A stretch of DNA of 64,000 bases from Bacillota bacterium (lineage in GTDB: Bacteria; Bacillota; UBA4882; UBA8346): assembly GCA_023429995.1 (NCBI GenBank), contig JAEZCE010000016.1, positions 62,001 through 126,000 of the forward strand, written 5' to 3'. Numbering within the stretch: position 1 is the first letter of the stretch; the number at the start of each line of letters is the position of its first letter. Made by a program: the position numbers and the translations under genes. Below the pieces are notes generated by a model. The model saw only the letters and a program-made list of their open reading frames with translations. It ran no database searches and had not been told where the DNA came from. This document shows, piece by piece, positions 41,889 through 50,703 of this stretch.

Positions 41889-44525
41889 ATGAGGGCGATG
41901 AAGGTGTTGTTAATTTTGGCGGTTATTCTGATGAGCCTCACAGTTACGGTGTATGGGTGGTCAGATTGGTTAACTTTAAAGACCGAACATTTTACGGTTT
42001 TTTATAAACCGGGGCATGAGGGTGAGGCCGAGCGGGTCTTACAGACAATGGAGTTTTACCGTCAAAGGGTGGAGAATCTCTGCGGAAACGAAGAGTTGCA
42101 TGTAGCAGTAGTAATTGATGATACCGGACTCAATGTTAATGGATTTACTGACCCATTGTATTCGCGGATTCATTTATACCGGTCCAATCCTGATGGTTGG
42201 GCGGGTACGGAAAACTGGTGGTCCTTGGTGGGCGTCCATGAGTATACCCATGAACTCTCACTAACGAAAACTTCAGGACTTGCTAATCGATTAACCGGGA
42301 TTTTCGGAAAGTTCGAGTTTTTTATGCCCAATCTATTGGTGCCGGGATGGATTTTTGAAGGAATTACCCCTTACAGTGAATCACAGCTTACTCCATATCA
42401 GGGACGTCTGAATGATGGATTTTTTGATGCCTATATAGCGGTGCGGGTTAAAGATGGCCGTTTTACGTCTATTCTGGATGCCACCGATATGCCATTGGAG
42501 TATCAACAGGAAGCAATTTACACCTATGGAGGAGAGTTCGTTAATTATTTAGCCACAACATATGGCGAGGAGAAATTAACCCAATTTTTCCAGGTGAACG
42601 GAGGGCAGCTGGGGGCGGTACTTTTTACACCGGCCTTTAGCATTGACCGGAGCGCCAAAAAAGTTTTTGGGAAAACCTTTCCCGAACTTTGGGAGGACTG
42701 GCGGCAGTACGAGCAGGAACGTTATAAAGATTTTAAATACGAGGGAGAACAATTGACCACTCAGGGATGGGAAATCAGCAATCTGGCCATGAACGGGGGA
42801 AAACTTTATTATGAACGTAGTTATCCTGTCAAAGCCGCTGCCTTTTCAGAGTATTACAATATTAAGATTATGGAGCGCAACTTGAAAACGGGTTTGGAAA
42901 AGGCCATTATCTCGACAACCAGTAGTTTTACATCTGCATTACGGGTGAAGGACGGTAGGATCTATTATGCCACATCTGAGATAAAGCCTGGATATGCCAA
43001 TGCGTCCGATCTAAGTTACGGATATTATGCGCTTCTTCACCGGTATGACCTGGCAACCGGCAAGGATGGGGTAATCCTGGAAGATGAAATCCGCGGTTTT
43101 GAGGTGCTGGATAACGGTGAGATTCTTTTTAGCAAACAACAAAAAAATGGATTCGGCTCGGAACTATATCGTTATGACCCCAATACCGGGGATAAAAAAC
43201 TATTATTGAAATCTGACTATCTCATTCAGGAGATTGTCAGTGATGGCCGACGCCTGATTGTTGATGCCGCGCGCGACTGGGAGGCCAATAGTATTTACCT
43301 GTTAAACCTGGAAAAGCAGGAATTTGTTCCTTTAGTTCATACCCCTTATGTTGAACGATGGCTCTCATTATCCGGAGAACGTTTATTTTTTACCGCCAAC
43401 TATGGAAAAGTAAGTTCAGTTTATTGCTTTAATTTCAGCACAGGGAAGATCAGTCGAATGACGGAAAATGGTTGGATTGGTAACTCGGCCTATGATGAAG
43501 CCGCCAACCAACTGTATTTTATACAGTTGAGCTCATTCGGTTTGGACTTATATCAAAAAACGGCGGAATTCCATGATTTCAAACTTCCTGACGTCCCTGC
43601 GACCGTCCCGCCGGTCTTTTCATTGAATGATAGTGAAATTACCAAAGGAACTTATGGTGATAATCTAAAAACCCTGTTGCCAAAGTTTTGGTTTCCCATG
43701 ATTAATACGGATCAAAAAAAATATGGGATCACGATTACGGGCGGGGATGCAGTCATGGATTTCCCGGAGTATAGCGCCACCATAATTTATAACGCCGAAA
43801 AAGAAAAAATGGAGGGCGAGTTGACGGTACCCATCAACTTCTTCGCGCCATTTCAGTCCTCCTTGATTTATTCTGATTCGGATGATGAGCGTTCCACAGA
43901 GTTGATGATGCTTTATCCGTTGGTTAAACGGCTTTCGCCGGGGTTATCCCAATTGGATGCCGGAACCTATATCAATTACAGCGATGATTATGATGGGGCG
44001 GAACTGAAGCCATTCATAACCGTCGGCTTTCAATACCCAAAAACTTCACTGAATCTAACGGTCAGCGCTCCGCAATCGAAGCTAAAGAACCGGGACCATC
44101 GTTCCGGGTTCTATGCGGAACTGGAAGCCAGCCAGTATTTTTCAAACAATAAAATTCGGTTTGCCGCCAAGTACATCGATGATCCGGATAACCCCAATGA
44201 TGATTTATTTGATGAAATTCGCGGTTACGACAAGGCTCTTACCGCTAAGGAAGGAAAGCTGTATACTGTAGAGTATTCACGGCCATTATTGAAGATCCGG
44301 AGCGGCCTTTGGAATCCGAACCTCTATTTTGAAGATGTAACCGGCACTCTCTTTAGCGACCGAGCCATCCCCCAAAATGGCGAACAACAGAGTTCCTGGG
44401 GATTGGAATTGCATATGGAGACGAAGTTCGCTTATAGTTTTATCCCAATTGACTGGGGATACAGGTTTGTACGGAATGATCAAGGGGAAAACAAAGATGA
44501 GTTATTTTGTAAAACTTTCTTTTAG
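41889..44525 (+). CDS. Secreted gluzincin (MA-like) peptidase with propeller and probable outer-membrane barrel
   Basis: An 878-residue exported protein. Signal peptide at residues 1-24 (KVLLILAVILMSLTVTVYG). An MA-clan peptidase domain follows at about 25-270, with the zinc motif HEYTH at 117-121 and the third ligand probably E in GWIFEGITPYSE near 157. Residues 280-590 are repeats of about 45 residues with alternating strands (GGKLYYER, DGRIYYATS, NGEILFSKQ, GERLFFTAN, ANQLYFIQL), a six-bladed-propeller-like region. Residues 610-878 are amphipathic strands that look like an outer-membrane barrel of the surface-antigen type. The ATG at 41889 follows ACAGGAGGAAA. It is 159 bases after the permease/pseudo-peptidase gene. 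The extreme C-terminus may be frameshifted. Confidence 0.75.
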   Translation: MRAMKVLLILAVILMSLTVTVYGWSDWLTLKTEHFTVFYKPGHEGEAERVLQTMEFYRQRVENLCGNEELHVAVVIDDTGLNVNGFTDPLYSRIHLYRSNPDGWAGTENWWSLVGVHEYTHELSLTKTSGLANRLTGIFGKFEFFMPNLLVPGWIFEGITPYSESQLTPYQGRLNDGFFDAYIAVRVKDGRFTSILDATDMPLEYQQEAIYTYGGEFVNYLATTYGEEKLTQFFQVNGGQLGAVLFTPAFSIDRSAKKVFGKTFPELWEDWRQYEQERYKDFKYEGEQLTTQGWEISNLAMNGGKLYYERSYPVKAAAFSEYYNIKIMERNLKTGLEKAIISTTSSFTSALRVKDGRIYYATSEIKPGYANASDLSYGYYALLHRYDLATGKDGVILEDEIRGFEVLDNGEILFSKQQKNGFGSELYRYDPNTGDKKLLLKSDYLIQEIVSDGRRLIVDAARDWEANSIYLLNLEKQEFVPLVHTPYVERWLSLSGERLFFTANYGKVSSVYCFNFSTGKISRMTENGWIGNSAYDEAANQLYFIQLSSFGLDLYQKTAEFHDFKLPDVPATVPPVFSLNDSEITKGTYGDNLKTLLPKFWFPMINTDQKKYGITITGGDAVMDFPEYSATIIYNAEKEKMEGELTVPINFFAPFQSSLIYSDSDDERSTELMMLYPLVKRLSPGLSQLDAGTYINYSDDYDGAELKPFITVGFQYPKTSLNLTVSAPQSKLKNRDHRSGFYAELEASQYFSNNKIRFAAKYIDDPDNPNDDLFDEIRGYDKALTAKEGKLYTVEYSRPLLKIRSGLWNPNLYFEDVTGTLFSDRAIPQNGEQQSSWGLELHMETKFAYSFIPIDWGYRFVRNDQGENKDELFCKTFF

Positions 44526-44924
44526 AGATCATTGAAGACCTGGGACAGGAGTTTTACAGGGGTGAGGATTGGCTTATCCGGTAGTGAAAATATCCCCGTT
44601 CGGGTGTTCCCTTCTAACGGGGAGGTAGGTTAACCCTTGCGGATACAATGATGGTTACTAAATTATTTTTAGAATTCTACACATTTCCAAGTGTCATTTG
44701 GATAATCAGGCTTAACATTGTAAAATGAATATGGTAAAATAAATAGTAAAGTTGACGAAATGTTTATAGATATTGTATTTGTGAGGAAGTATTAATCGGC
44801 TTCTTTATCAATCGGTTGGAGATTGCTGTTATAAATCGGTGTTAGGATCTAGACTTGGATCAAGGCTAGATTATTTTTTTCATCGGCGCCTGTTTTACCC
44901 ATAAAAGTCAACAGGAGAGTTAGG
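44526..44924. other. Gene-free leader region of lipid A/Kdo operon
   Basis: 399 bases. A possible promoter lies near 44752 (TTGACG, then TGTATT about 16 bases later). A strong terminator hairpin occupies 44847-44880, followed by 44 bases to the acyltransferase gene. The arrangement would fit either the end of the upstream peptidase transcript or an attenuator in the leader of the Kdo operon. No riboswitch class was recognised. Confidence 0.5.
44847..44880 (+). terminator. Rho-independent terminator or attenuator
   Basis: ATCTAG-A-CTTG, loop GAT, CAAG-G-CTAGAT, followed by TATTTTTTT. Ten base pairs with one internal mismatch and a good T-run. It is 322 bases after the upstream stop codon and 44 bases before the next start codon. 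Confidence 0.8.
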
Positions 44925-45611
44925 ATGGGTTCAAAAAGAAAGAAAAAAAGAAAAAGAGGATTTTTATTTCGTCTCCAAATCAATATTGCGACCGTTTTGG
45001 TTTGGTTGCTTGGACGCTCAATCCGTTTCCGGGTGATCGGCCGCGAACATCTTCAACGTTTTCACGGAAAAGAAGGCTTTATTATCAATGCCTGGCATGG
45101 TCAACAACTCATGGGCTTTTACTTTTTTAGAGGCTGCGGCTACTATATTCTTTCCAGTTTATCCCGGGATGGGGAAATCTCCAGTTCGATCATGCGAAAA
45201 ATGGGTTGGAAAATTATCAGGGGCTCCACAACAAGAGGAGGAGTTCATAGCCTCATCGAATTAATGAAAGCTTTGCGCCAGGGAGCCGGGACCGTAATCA
45301 CCCCCGATGCGCAGGGCCCTATGTATCATATTGAGCCGGGGAGCATTTATCTGGCCCAAAAAACCGGAGCCGTTTTGATTCCGATGGCATTGGTTTATGA
45401 CCGTAAATGGGTGTCCGAAAAAAGCTGGGACAAATTTGTGGTCCCCAAGCCTTTTGCAAGATGCGTGGCTTACATGGATACACCCCTTAAAGTAACGGGT
45501 AAATTAACCGATGAAAATATGGAGATCGAGAAAAAACGTTTACAGGATGCCCTGCACGAAACCAACCGAAAAGCGGAAGAGGTATTAAAACAGTGGCAAA
45601 GCGGGAAATAG
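44925..45611 (+). CDS. Lysophospholipid acyltransferase-family protein (DUF374)
   Basis: A 228-residue protein with a basic N-terminus (KRKKKRKRG) and a short membrane anchor. The acyltransferase fold is seen in FIINAWHGQQLMGFY (motif with the catalytic histidine), SRDGEISSSIMRKMGWKIIRGSTTRGG, and VITPDAQGPMYHIEPGSIYLAQKTGA. DUF374 proteins sit beside lipid A genes in several diderm phyla and are thought to acylate lipid A or its precursors. It overlaps the waaA gene by 19 bases and heads the Kdo/lipid A operon. Confidence 0.87.
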   Translation: MGSKRKKKRKRGFLFRLQINIATVLVWLLGRSIRFRVIGREHLQRFHGKEGFIINAWHGQQLMGFYFFRGCGYYILSSLSRDGEISSSIMRKMGWKIIRGSTTRGGVHSLIELMKALRQGAGTVITPDAQGPMYHIEPGSIYLAQKTGAVLIPMALVYDRKWVSEKSWDKFVVPKPFARCVAYMDTPLKVTGKLTDENMEIEKKRLQDALHETNRKAEEVLKQWQSGK

Positions 45612-46918
45612 TATTCTTAATCTACAATATTATCGCTTGTCCCATTCTTTTGCTGGCGGCGCCCTTTTTTGTCATTTGGAATTTAGCGCTGCGAAGGCCG
45701 GTATTACCCTGTTTCCGGGGACTTTCAAGGCCTCAAAAAGCGCGGCTGAAAGATAAGCAAGTGGTTTGGCTCCAGGCGGTTTCGGCTGAAGAGACTTTTA
45801 TTGCCGGGAGGATTATCAAAGAAATTAAAAAGTCCCATCCCGATTTTCAAATTGTTCTGACCACCACGACTTTCACAGGCCGGCAGATTGCCAAGGAAAA
45901 ACTGGGCGAGCTGGCCTTGATTACTTATTTTCCTTTGGAAATTCCATTTTTAATGAAGCGCTTTATCATGAATTTGCGACCGGTTTTATTTGTTATGGTG
46001 GGAACTGACATTTGGCCCAATGCCGTTTTTTATTGCAAGAAGGCCGGGAGTAAAATCGCTACCGTTAATGGACGAATCGGTAATCGATCGTATCAAAATT
46101 ATTCAAAGGTAAAAGGGTTTATGAAAATAGTTTTTGACCAATTCGACCTTTTTGCCATGCAATCCGTCCATGACGCCAACCGCATCGGTGAACTTGGAGC
46201 CCCGCTGGAGCGGATTATGGTAACGGGAAATGCCAAATTTGATCAGGAATACCCGGCATTCAGCGGGGAACAGTTGGATGCTTTCCGTCGGCAATATTAT
46301 TTTAAAAAAGAAAATTTACTTTTTACCGCAGCCGGAACCCACCCTGGAGAAGAAGCCGTTGTAATCCAGGCTTACCTGAATCTGCTCCGGAAGGAACCGG
46401 CTTATTTAATTATAGCTCCATCTCATCCCAATGGCTGCGGTGGTGTGGCGGAATTATTGGAAAAAGAAGGTTTGCCGTATATCCGGAGATCCACCGGAAA
46501 GATTGTTCCTTCAAATATAAACAAGGAACCTCAAGATGCTGGGGTTTTATTATGGGATACTTTCGAAGAGCTTGGTCCTGCTTACGCTGTCTCTGATGTG
46601 GTTTTAGCCGGCGGAAGTTTGGCCAAGATAAGGGGCGCCGCCGGTCCTAATGTCCTTGAGGCTGCGGTACAGGAAAAGCTGGTTATTTACGGACCTTTCA
46701 TGGATAATTCCCTGGAAAGTAAGGCTCTTTTAGAAGAGGTTGACGCCGGTTTCACTGTCCGGAGCGCGGCTGATATGACATCGACCATTTTAAAACTTGT
46801 TGAGAATCGAGAGTTGTACCGGCAAAGGGCAACCAGGGCGAAAAAGGCGGTGCTCGCCAATGAGGGCGCTGTTAAGCATACGATTGAACTTATTGACGGG
46901 CTTATAGGGGTAAAGTAA
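45593..46918 (+). CDS. waaA: 3-deoxy-D-manno-octulosonic acid (Kdo) transferase
   Basis: A 441-residue GT30 enzyme (KdtA/WaaA). An N-terminal membrane anchor is followed by the first Rossmann domain with QAVSAEETFIAGRI, where the glutamate is the expected catalytic base, and TTTTFTGRQIAKEKL. The C-terminal domain has AAGTHPGEEAVVIQAY and AGGSLAKIRGAAGPNVLEAA (CMP-Kdo binding). It adds Kdo from CMP-Kdo to the lipid A precursor at the inner face of the cytoplasmic membrane. Translation begins at a GTG (45593) within the end of the acyltransferase gene, indicating coupling. The lpxK start follows one base after its stop. Confidence 0.92.
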   Translation: MAKREIVFLIYNIIACPILLLAAPFFVIWNLALRRPVLPCFRGLSRPQKARLKDKQVVWLQAVSAEETFIAGRIIKEIKKSHPDFQIVLTTTTFTGRQIAKEKLGELALITYFPLEIPFLMKRFIMNLRPVLFVMVGTDIWPNAVFYCKKAGSKIATVNGRIGNRSYQNYSKVKGFMKIVFDQFDLFAMQSVHDANRIGELGAPLERIMVTGNAKFDQEYPAFSGEQLDAFRRQYYFKKENLLFTAAGTHPGEEAVVIQAYLNLLRKEPAYLIIAPSHPNGCGGVAELLEKEGLPYIRRSTGKIVPSNINKEPQDAGVLLWDTFEELGPAYAVSDVVLAGGSLAKIRGAAGPNVLEAAVQEKLVIYGPFMDNSLESKALLEEVDAGFTVRSAADMTSTILKLVENRELYRQRATRAKKAVLANEGAVKHTIELIDGLIGVK

Positions 46919-46919
46919 G

Positions 46920-48062
46920 ATGAATCATTCTGCGTTGCAGGTTTATTTATTACGGGTGATTGAAGGGGAAGAATCAGGGTTGGCGGCCGGACTGGTCCGC
47001 GTCTTTCTCTCGGGACTTGAGTTTATTTACCGGTTTCTTTCCGGGCTGCAGTTCCGGATGATCCGCCGTCATAAATTGCCGGTTCCGGTTTTGAGTGTCG
47101 GCAATATCACCGCCGGGGGCACCGGCAAAACACCTACCGTTATCTGGCTGGTAAAACTGATGAAAGATGCCGGTTTTCACCCGGCCATCCTGACCAGGGG
47201 GTATCGGGGAGCTTCCGAAAAGGAAGGTTTGATTTTCTCCCATCGGGATCTGGGAAATTTATCCCCTGCTCAGACAGGGGATGAACCTTTTTTGTTGGCC
47301 AAATTATTGCCGGATACATTGATTGGGGTGGGGCGGGAACGTTACCGGAATGCGTTGAAAATTTTAGAACAAGATCCGGCGACGAATTTATTTATTTTAG
47401 ACGACGGATTTCAACATTGGAGTTTATTCCGGGATTTAGATATCGTTTTAATCGACGCCTCCAGACCTTTTGGCAACAGACATTTATTACCCAGGGGCTT
47501 TTTGCGGGAACCGCTATCCGGTTTAAAAAGAGCCGGCATTATTTTGTTGACCCGAAGCGCCAAGGTGGGGGAGGAACAAAAGAATCAGTTAATCGCCGAA
47601 CTTTTGGCGATTCAACCCCGGGCTGCGGTCACGGCCATCAAGGAAGAAACATCGGAATTGATTCCATTCACCGTGTTTGCGCGGGGGGATGATGGACATG
47701 CCGTCATTCCGGCGGCGGATTTTTTAAAAGGACGTAAGGTAAGCGCAATAACCGGAATCGGTAATCCCCGGCAGTTTTTGGCTTCTTTAGAAACCATGGG
47801 CGCGGAGGTGGGATACTTTAAGGCTTATCCCGACCATTACCGCTGGGAGGAAACTGAGATTACCGATTTGATGAAAGGGTTGGCGGAAAATGGTTTTACG
47901 GAATTAATTGTCACCGCCAAAGACGGAGTGAAGCTGGAATCATGGATTGATTCCTTCGAAAAATCAGGGATGACCTGTTATATTTTAAGTTTGGATTGTC
48001 AAGTAGTCGATGAACGGGTTATTCAAAGGGTGAAGGATGGGGCTAAAAGGCGGCCCGTTTAA
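46920..48062 (+). CDS. lpxK: Tetraacyldisaccharide 4'-kinase
   Basis: A 380-residue LpxK, somewhat longer than the enterobacterial enzyme (about 330). A membrane-associated N-terminus, the P-loop GNITAGGTGKTPTV near residue 60, TRGYRGASE, the LDDGFQHW segment (Walker B-like) and the C-terminal AKDGVKL are visible. It phosphorylates the 4' position of the lipid A disaccharide. It directly follows waaA. Its presence, with waaA and kdsA/C/D, is strong evidence for genuine Kdo-lipid A synthesis. Confidence 0.92.
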   Translation: MNHSALQVYLLRVIEGEESGLAAGLVRVFLSGLEFIYRFLSGLQFRMIRRHKLPVPVLSVGNITAGGTGKTPTVIWLVKLMKDAGFHPAILTRGYRGASEKEGLIFSHRDLGNLSPAQTGDEPFLLAKLLPDTLIGVGRERYRNALKILEQDPATNLFILDDGFQHWSLFRDLDIVLIDASRPFGNRHLLPRGFLREPLSGLKRAGIILLTRSAKVGEEQKNQLIAELLAIQPRAAVTAIKEETSELIPFTVFARGDDGHAVIPAADFLKGRKVSAITGIGNPRQFLASLETMGAEVGYFKAYPDHYRWEETEITDLMKGLAENGFTELIVTAKDGVKLESWIDSFEKSGMTCYILSLDCQVVDERVIQRVKDGAKRRPV

Positions 48063-48156
48063 AGCGGATATGTTACTCCGGGGTTCATTGAACGATTGCG
48101 CCTGATTGAAAATTGAGCGTGAAAGCGAAAGCTTTGAAGATAAAGGAGGTTTTTAG

Positions 48157-48969
48157 ATGGAATATCAATTACAGGACCTTTTGGGAAAAGAACTATTGCT
48201 CATTGCCGGACCCTGCGTCATCGAATCCCGTGAGCATGTGAGGATGATGGCCAGGGAGTTGAAAACAATTACCGGTGAAGTGGGTGTGAAGTTTGTCTTT
48301 AAAGCCTCGTTTGACAAGGCAAACCGGACGGCCGGGGATTCATTCAGAGGGCCGGGTTTAAAAGAGGGACTTTCGATTTTAAAGGAGGTTAAGGAAGAAT
48401 TCGGCTTGCCGGTGTTATCGGATGTGCATGAGATAACGCAGATAGCGCCAGCGGCGGAAGTGCTTGATATTATTCAGATTCCGGCTTTTTTATCCCGTCA
48501 AACCGATTTGGTGATGGAAGCCGCCCGGACCGGAAAGATTATCAACATCAAAAAAGGACAATTCAGCGCTCCCGAAGATATGCGGAACGCGATTGAAAAG
48601 GTCGTAGCCGTGGGCAACCGCCAGATCCTCCTCACCGAACGGGGTGTTTCTTTCGGCTATCATCAACTGGTAGTCGATATGCGATCATTGCCGGTGATGC
48701 GTTCCTTCGGCGTTCCGGTCATTTTCGACGGAACCCATAGCGTTCAGGAACCAGGGGGGTTAGGAAAGTCTTCGGGAGGAAACCGTCGCTATGTCCCTTA
48801 TCTTTGCCGGGCAGCTGTCGCCACCGGAGTGGATGGTTTATTCCTGGAAGTTCATGATGATCCGGATCATGGAAAGTCCGATGGCCCCAATATGTTGGAA
48901 CTTTCTAAACTTAAAACGTTATTACAAACATTGGTGCAAATCCATAAGGTTGTGCAAGATGAAATTTGA
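48157..48969 (+). CDS. kdsA: 3-deoxy-8-phosphooctulonate (Kdo-8-P) synthase
   Basis: A 270-residue KdsA. Signatures: LIAGPCVIESREH at residue 15, VFKASFDKANRT, SDVHEI, IIQIPAFLSRQTDL, IINIKKGQF, and the C-terminal IFDGTHSVQ and EVHDDPD. It condenses arabinose-5-phosphate with phosphoenolpyruvate; the cysteine in AGPC and the histidine/aspartate of EVHDDPDH suggest the metal-dependent class, an inference. The start follows AAAGGAGGT. Its end overlaps the kdsC start by 11 bases. Confidence 0.95.
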   Translation: MEYQLQDLLGKELLLIAGPCVIESREHVRMMARELKTITGEVGVKFVFKASFDKANRTAGDSFRGPGLKEGLSILKEVKEEFGLPVLSDVHEITQIAPAAEVLDIIQIPAFLSRQTDLVMEAARTGKIINIKKGQFSAPEDMRNAIEKVVAVGNRQILLTERGVSFGYHQLVVDMRSLPVMRSFGVPVIFDGTHSVQEPGGLGKSSGGNRRYVPYLCRAAVATGVDGLFLEVHDDPDHGKSDGPNMLELSKLKTLLQTLVQIHKVVQDEI

Positions 48970-49525
48970 GAAGATAGCTCCGGGGCAAATCCGCCTGATT
49001 GCGATGGATGTTGATGGAGTATTGACCGACGGCAGTATCATTATCGGAACGGGCGGCTTTGAGGCGAAGATGTTCAGCGCCCGTGACGGCTTAGGTCTGA
49101 ATGTTCTGGTGAAATTAGGCTATGAAGTCGCCTGGGTTACCGGCCGCAGTTCGGATATTGTCGCCCAGAGGGCTAAGGAGCTCCATATTCCTCATTTGAT
49201 GCAGGGGATCACCCACAAAGTTGAGGCTATCGAAGAATTACTTACCAGGCTCAATTTAGGGTGGGAGCATGTTATGTACATCGGTGATGATCTCAATGAT
49301 TGGGGGCCGTTTCAAAAAGCGGCTGTTACCTTTACAGTGAGCAATGGTTGCGCTGACATGAAAGAGCGCGCCGATTATGTTACCAAGGCAGTCGGCGGAG
49401 CCGGCGCGGTAAGAGAGATTATCGAATTGTTTTTAAAGTACGAACAGCGATGGACTGAAGCTATGGATTTATACTCCGGTTCCGGGCATCAACGTCAAAC
49501 TTCATCCAAAGGGGAGATTCAATAA
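48959..49525 (+). CDS. kdsC: Kdo-8-phosphate phosphatase
   Basis: A 188-residue HAD phosphatase of the C0 (capless) class, exactly the expected length. Motif I MDVDGVLTDG, motif II WVTGRSS, motif III lysine in ITHKVEA, motif IV YIGDDLNDW. It releases Kdo from Kdo-8-phosphate. The ATG at 48959 lies inside the end of kdsA; an upstream open frame is out-of-frame readthrough of kdsA and is not part of the gene. kdsD begins three bases after its stop. Confidence 0.93.
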   Translation: MKFEKIAPGQIRLIAMDVDGVLTDGSIIIGTGGFEAKMFSARDGLGLNVLVKLGYEVAWVTGRSSDIVAQRAKELHIPHLMQGITHKVEAIEELLTRLNLGWEHVMYIGDDLNDWGPFQKAAVTFTVSNGCADMKERADYVTKAVGGAGAVREIIELFLKYEQRWTEAMDLYSGSGHQRQTSSKGEIQ

Positions 49526-49527
49526 AT

Positions 49528-50517
49528 ATGCTGGCCACTGAAAAACATACTTATCTGCAACAGGCAAGAGAAGTATTGAAAATTGAGGCGGAAACCATTT
49601 TGGCCCAGATCGAAACTTTAGGGGAAGACTTTACCCAGGCTGTGGAAATGATTTTGAGTTGCAACGGCCGGGTGGTTGTTACCGGAATGGGCAAATCCGG
49701 TCATATTGGCCGTAAAATATCGGCTACCTTTGCCAGTACCGGGACTCCATCCTTTTTTTTACATCCGGCGGAGGCGATTCATGGGGACTTAGGTATGGTG
49801 ACGCCGCAGGATGTGGTGATCGCTATTTCAGCTAGTGGTGAAAATAGTGAGATTCTAGCGATTTTACCGACGCTCAAAATTATCGGAGCGCCCATCATCG
49901 CGATGACCGGTTCCAGAAACTCGGTCCTTGCTAAAAATAGCGAGATTATATTGGAAATTAAAGTTGAAAAAGAAGCTTGTCCGTTGGGACTGGCCCCGAC
50001 AGCCAGCACCACCGCTCACTTGGCGATTGGGGATGCGCTGGCGGTGACTCTTTTGGGAGCCAGGAATTTTACAGCGGAAAACTTCGCCCTGTATCATCCC
50101 GGCGGAGCTTTGGGACGGAAATTGTTATTAACGGTTGAAAAATTGATGTATACCGGCGACAAAAATCCTTTGATTCATCAGGATAAAACCATTCGTGATG
50201 CTGTAATTACCATGGCAGCCCATGGTAATCACGGCGCGGCGGTTGTGGTCAATGACCAAGGAATTTTGGCGGGCATTGTTACGGATGGTGATTTGCGGAG
50301 GATTTTGGAAAGATATGAAAACCCGTTGACTTTAACGATTAAAGAAGTTATGATCCAAAACCCCCGTACCATCACCAAGGATAAAATGGCCGCCGAAGCC
50401 ATGCATATCATGGAACAAAAGAATATCACCGTTTTGCCGGTCATTGATGAAGACAGAATTCCTATTGGCATCATTCATCTCCATGATATTATCAAAGGGG
50501 TGTCCGGGATGAGATAA
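49528..50517 (+). CDS. kdsD: Arabinose-5-phosphate isomerase
   Basis: A 329-residue enzyme with an SIS isomerase domain (residues 40-180; VTGMGKSGHIGRKISATFASTG, then HPAEAIHGDLGMV and CPLGLAPTASTTA) and a CBS pair at about 205-329. It converts ribulose-5-phosphate to arabinose-5-phosphate, the precursor used by KdsA. The length matches KdsD. It is the last gene of the Kdo block; kdsB, needed to make CMP-Kdo, is not in the window. Confidence 0.92.
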   Translation: MLATEKHTYLQQAREVLKIEAETILAQIETLGEDFTQAVEMILSCNGRVVVTGMGKSGHIGRKISATFASTGTPSFFLHPAEAIHGDLGMVTPQDVVIAISASGENSEILAILPTLKIIGAPIIAMTGSRNSVLAKNSEIILEIKVEKEACPLGLAPTASTTAHLAIGDALAVTLLGARNFTAENFALYHPGGALGRKLLLTVEKLMYTGDKNPLIHQDKTIRDAVITMAAHGNHGAAVVVNDQGILAGIVTDGDLRRILERYENPLTLTIKEVMIQNPRTITKDKMAAEAMHIMEQKNITVLPVIDEDRIPIGIIHLHDIIKGVSGMR

Positions 50518-50529
50518 AGGTTGACTCGC

Positions 50530-50553
50530 TTAATTTAACCGCGGTTAAATTAA
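50530..50553. promoter_or_regulatory. 24-bp perfect palindrome upstream of acyl-CoA dehydrogenase gene
   Basis: A perfect palindrome of 24 bases centred on CCGCGG (half: TTAATTTAACCG). It is followed by more AACCGCG repeats and by small palindromes (GTTGATCAATCAAC at 50559-50572). It lies about 60 bases upstream of the promoter at 50613. It could be an operator for a fatty-acid or redox regulator, or a hairpin closing the kdsD transcript; there is no T-run. Confidence 0.5.
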
Positions 50554-50612
50554 CCGCGTTGATCAATCAACCGGGTTTGATTCATCAACCGCGCTTAATG
50601 TATGAAGCCTGC

Positions 50613-50642
50613 TTGACAAGGCTGATTTGCTTATGTTAGACT
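50613..50642 (+). promoter_or_regulatory. Promoter of the acyl-CoA dehydrogenase/Etf operon
   Basis: TTGACA (50613-50618), an 18-base spacer, and TAGACT (50637-50642), a four-of-six -10. The first gene starts 61 bases downstream. Confidence 0.5.
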
Positions 50643-50703
50643 TTAGAAGAAATTTGGTAAACGTTAAGTTCCAAAATTTTACATTTTCAAGGAGGGCAAT
50701 ATT

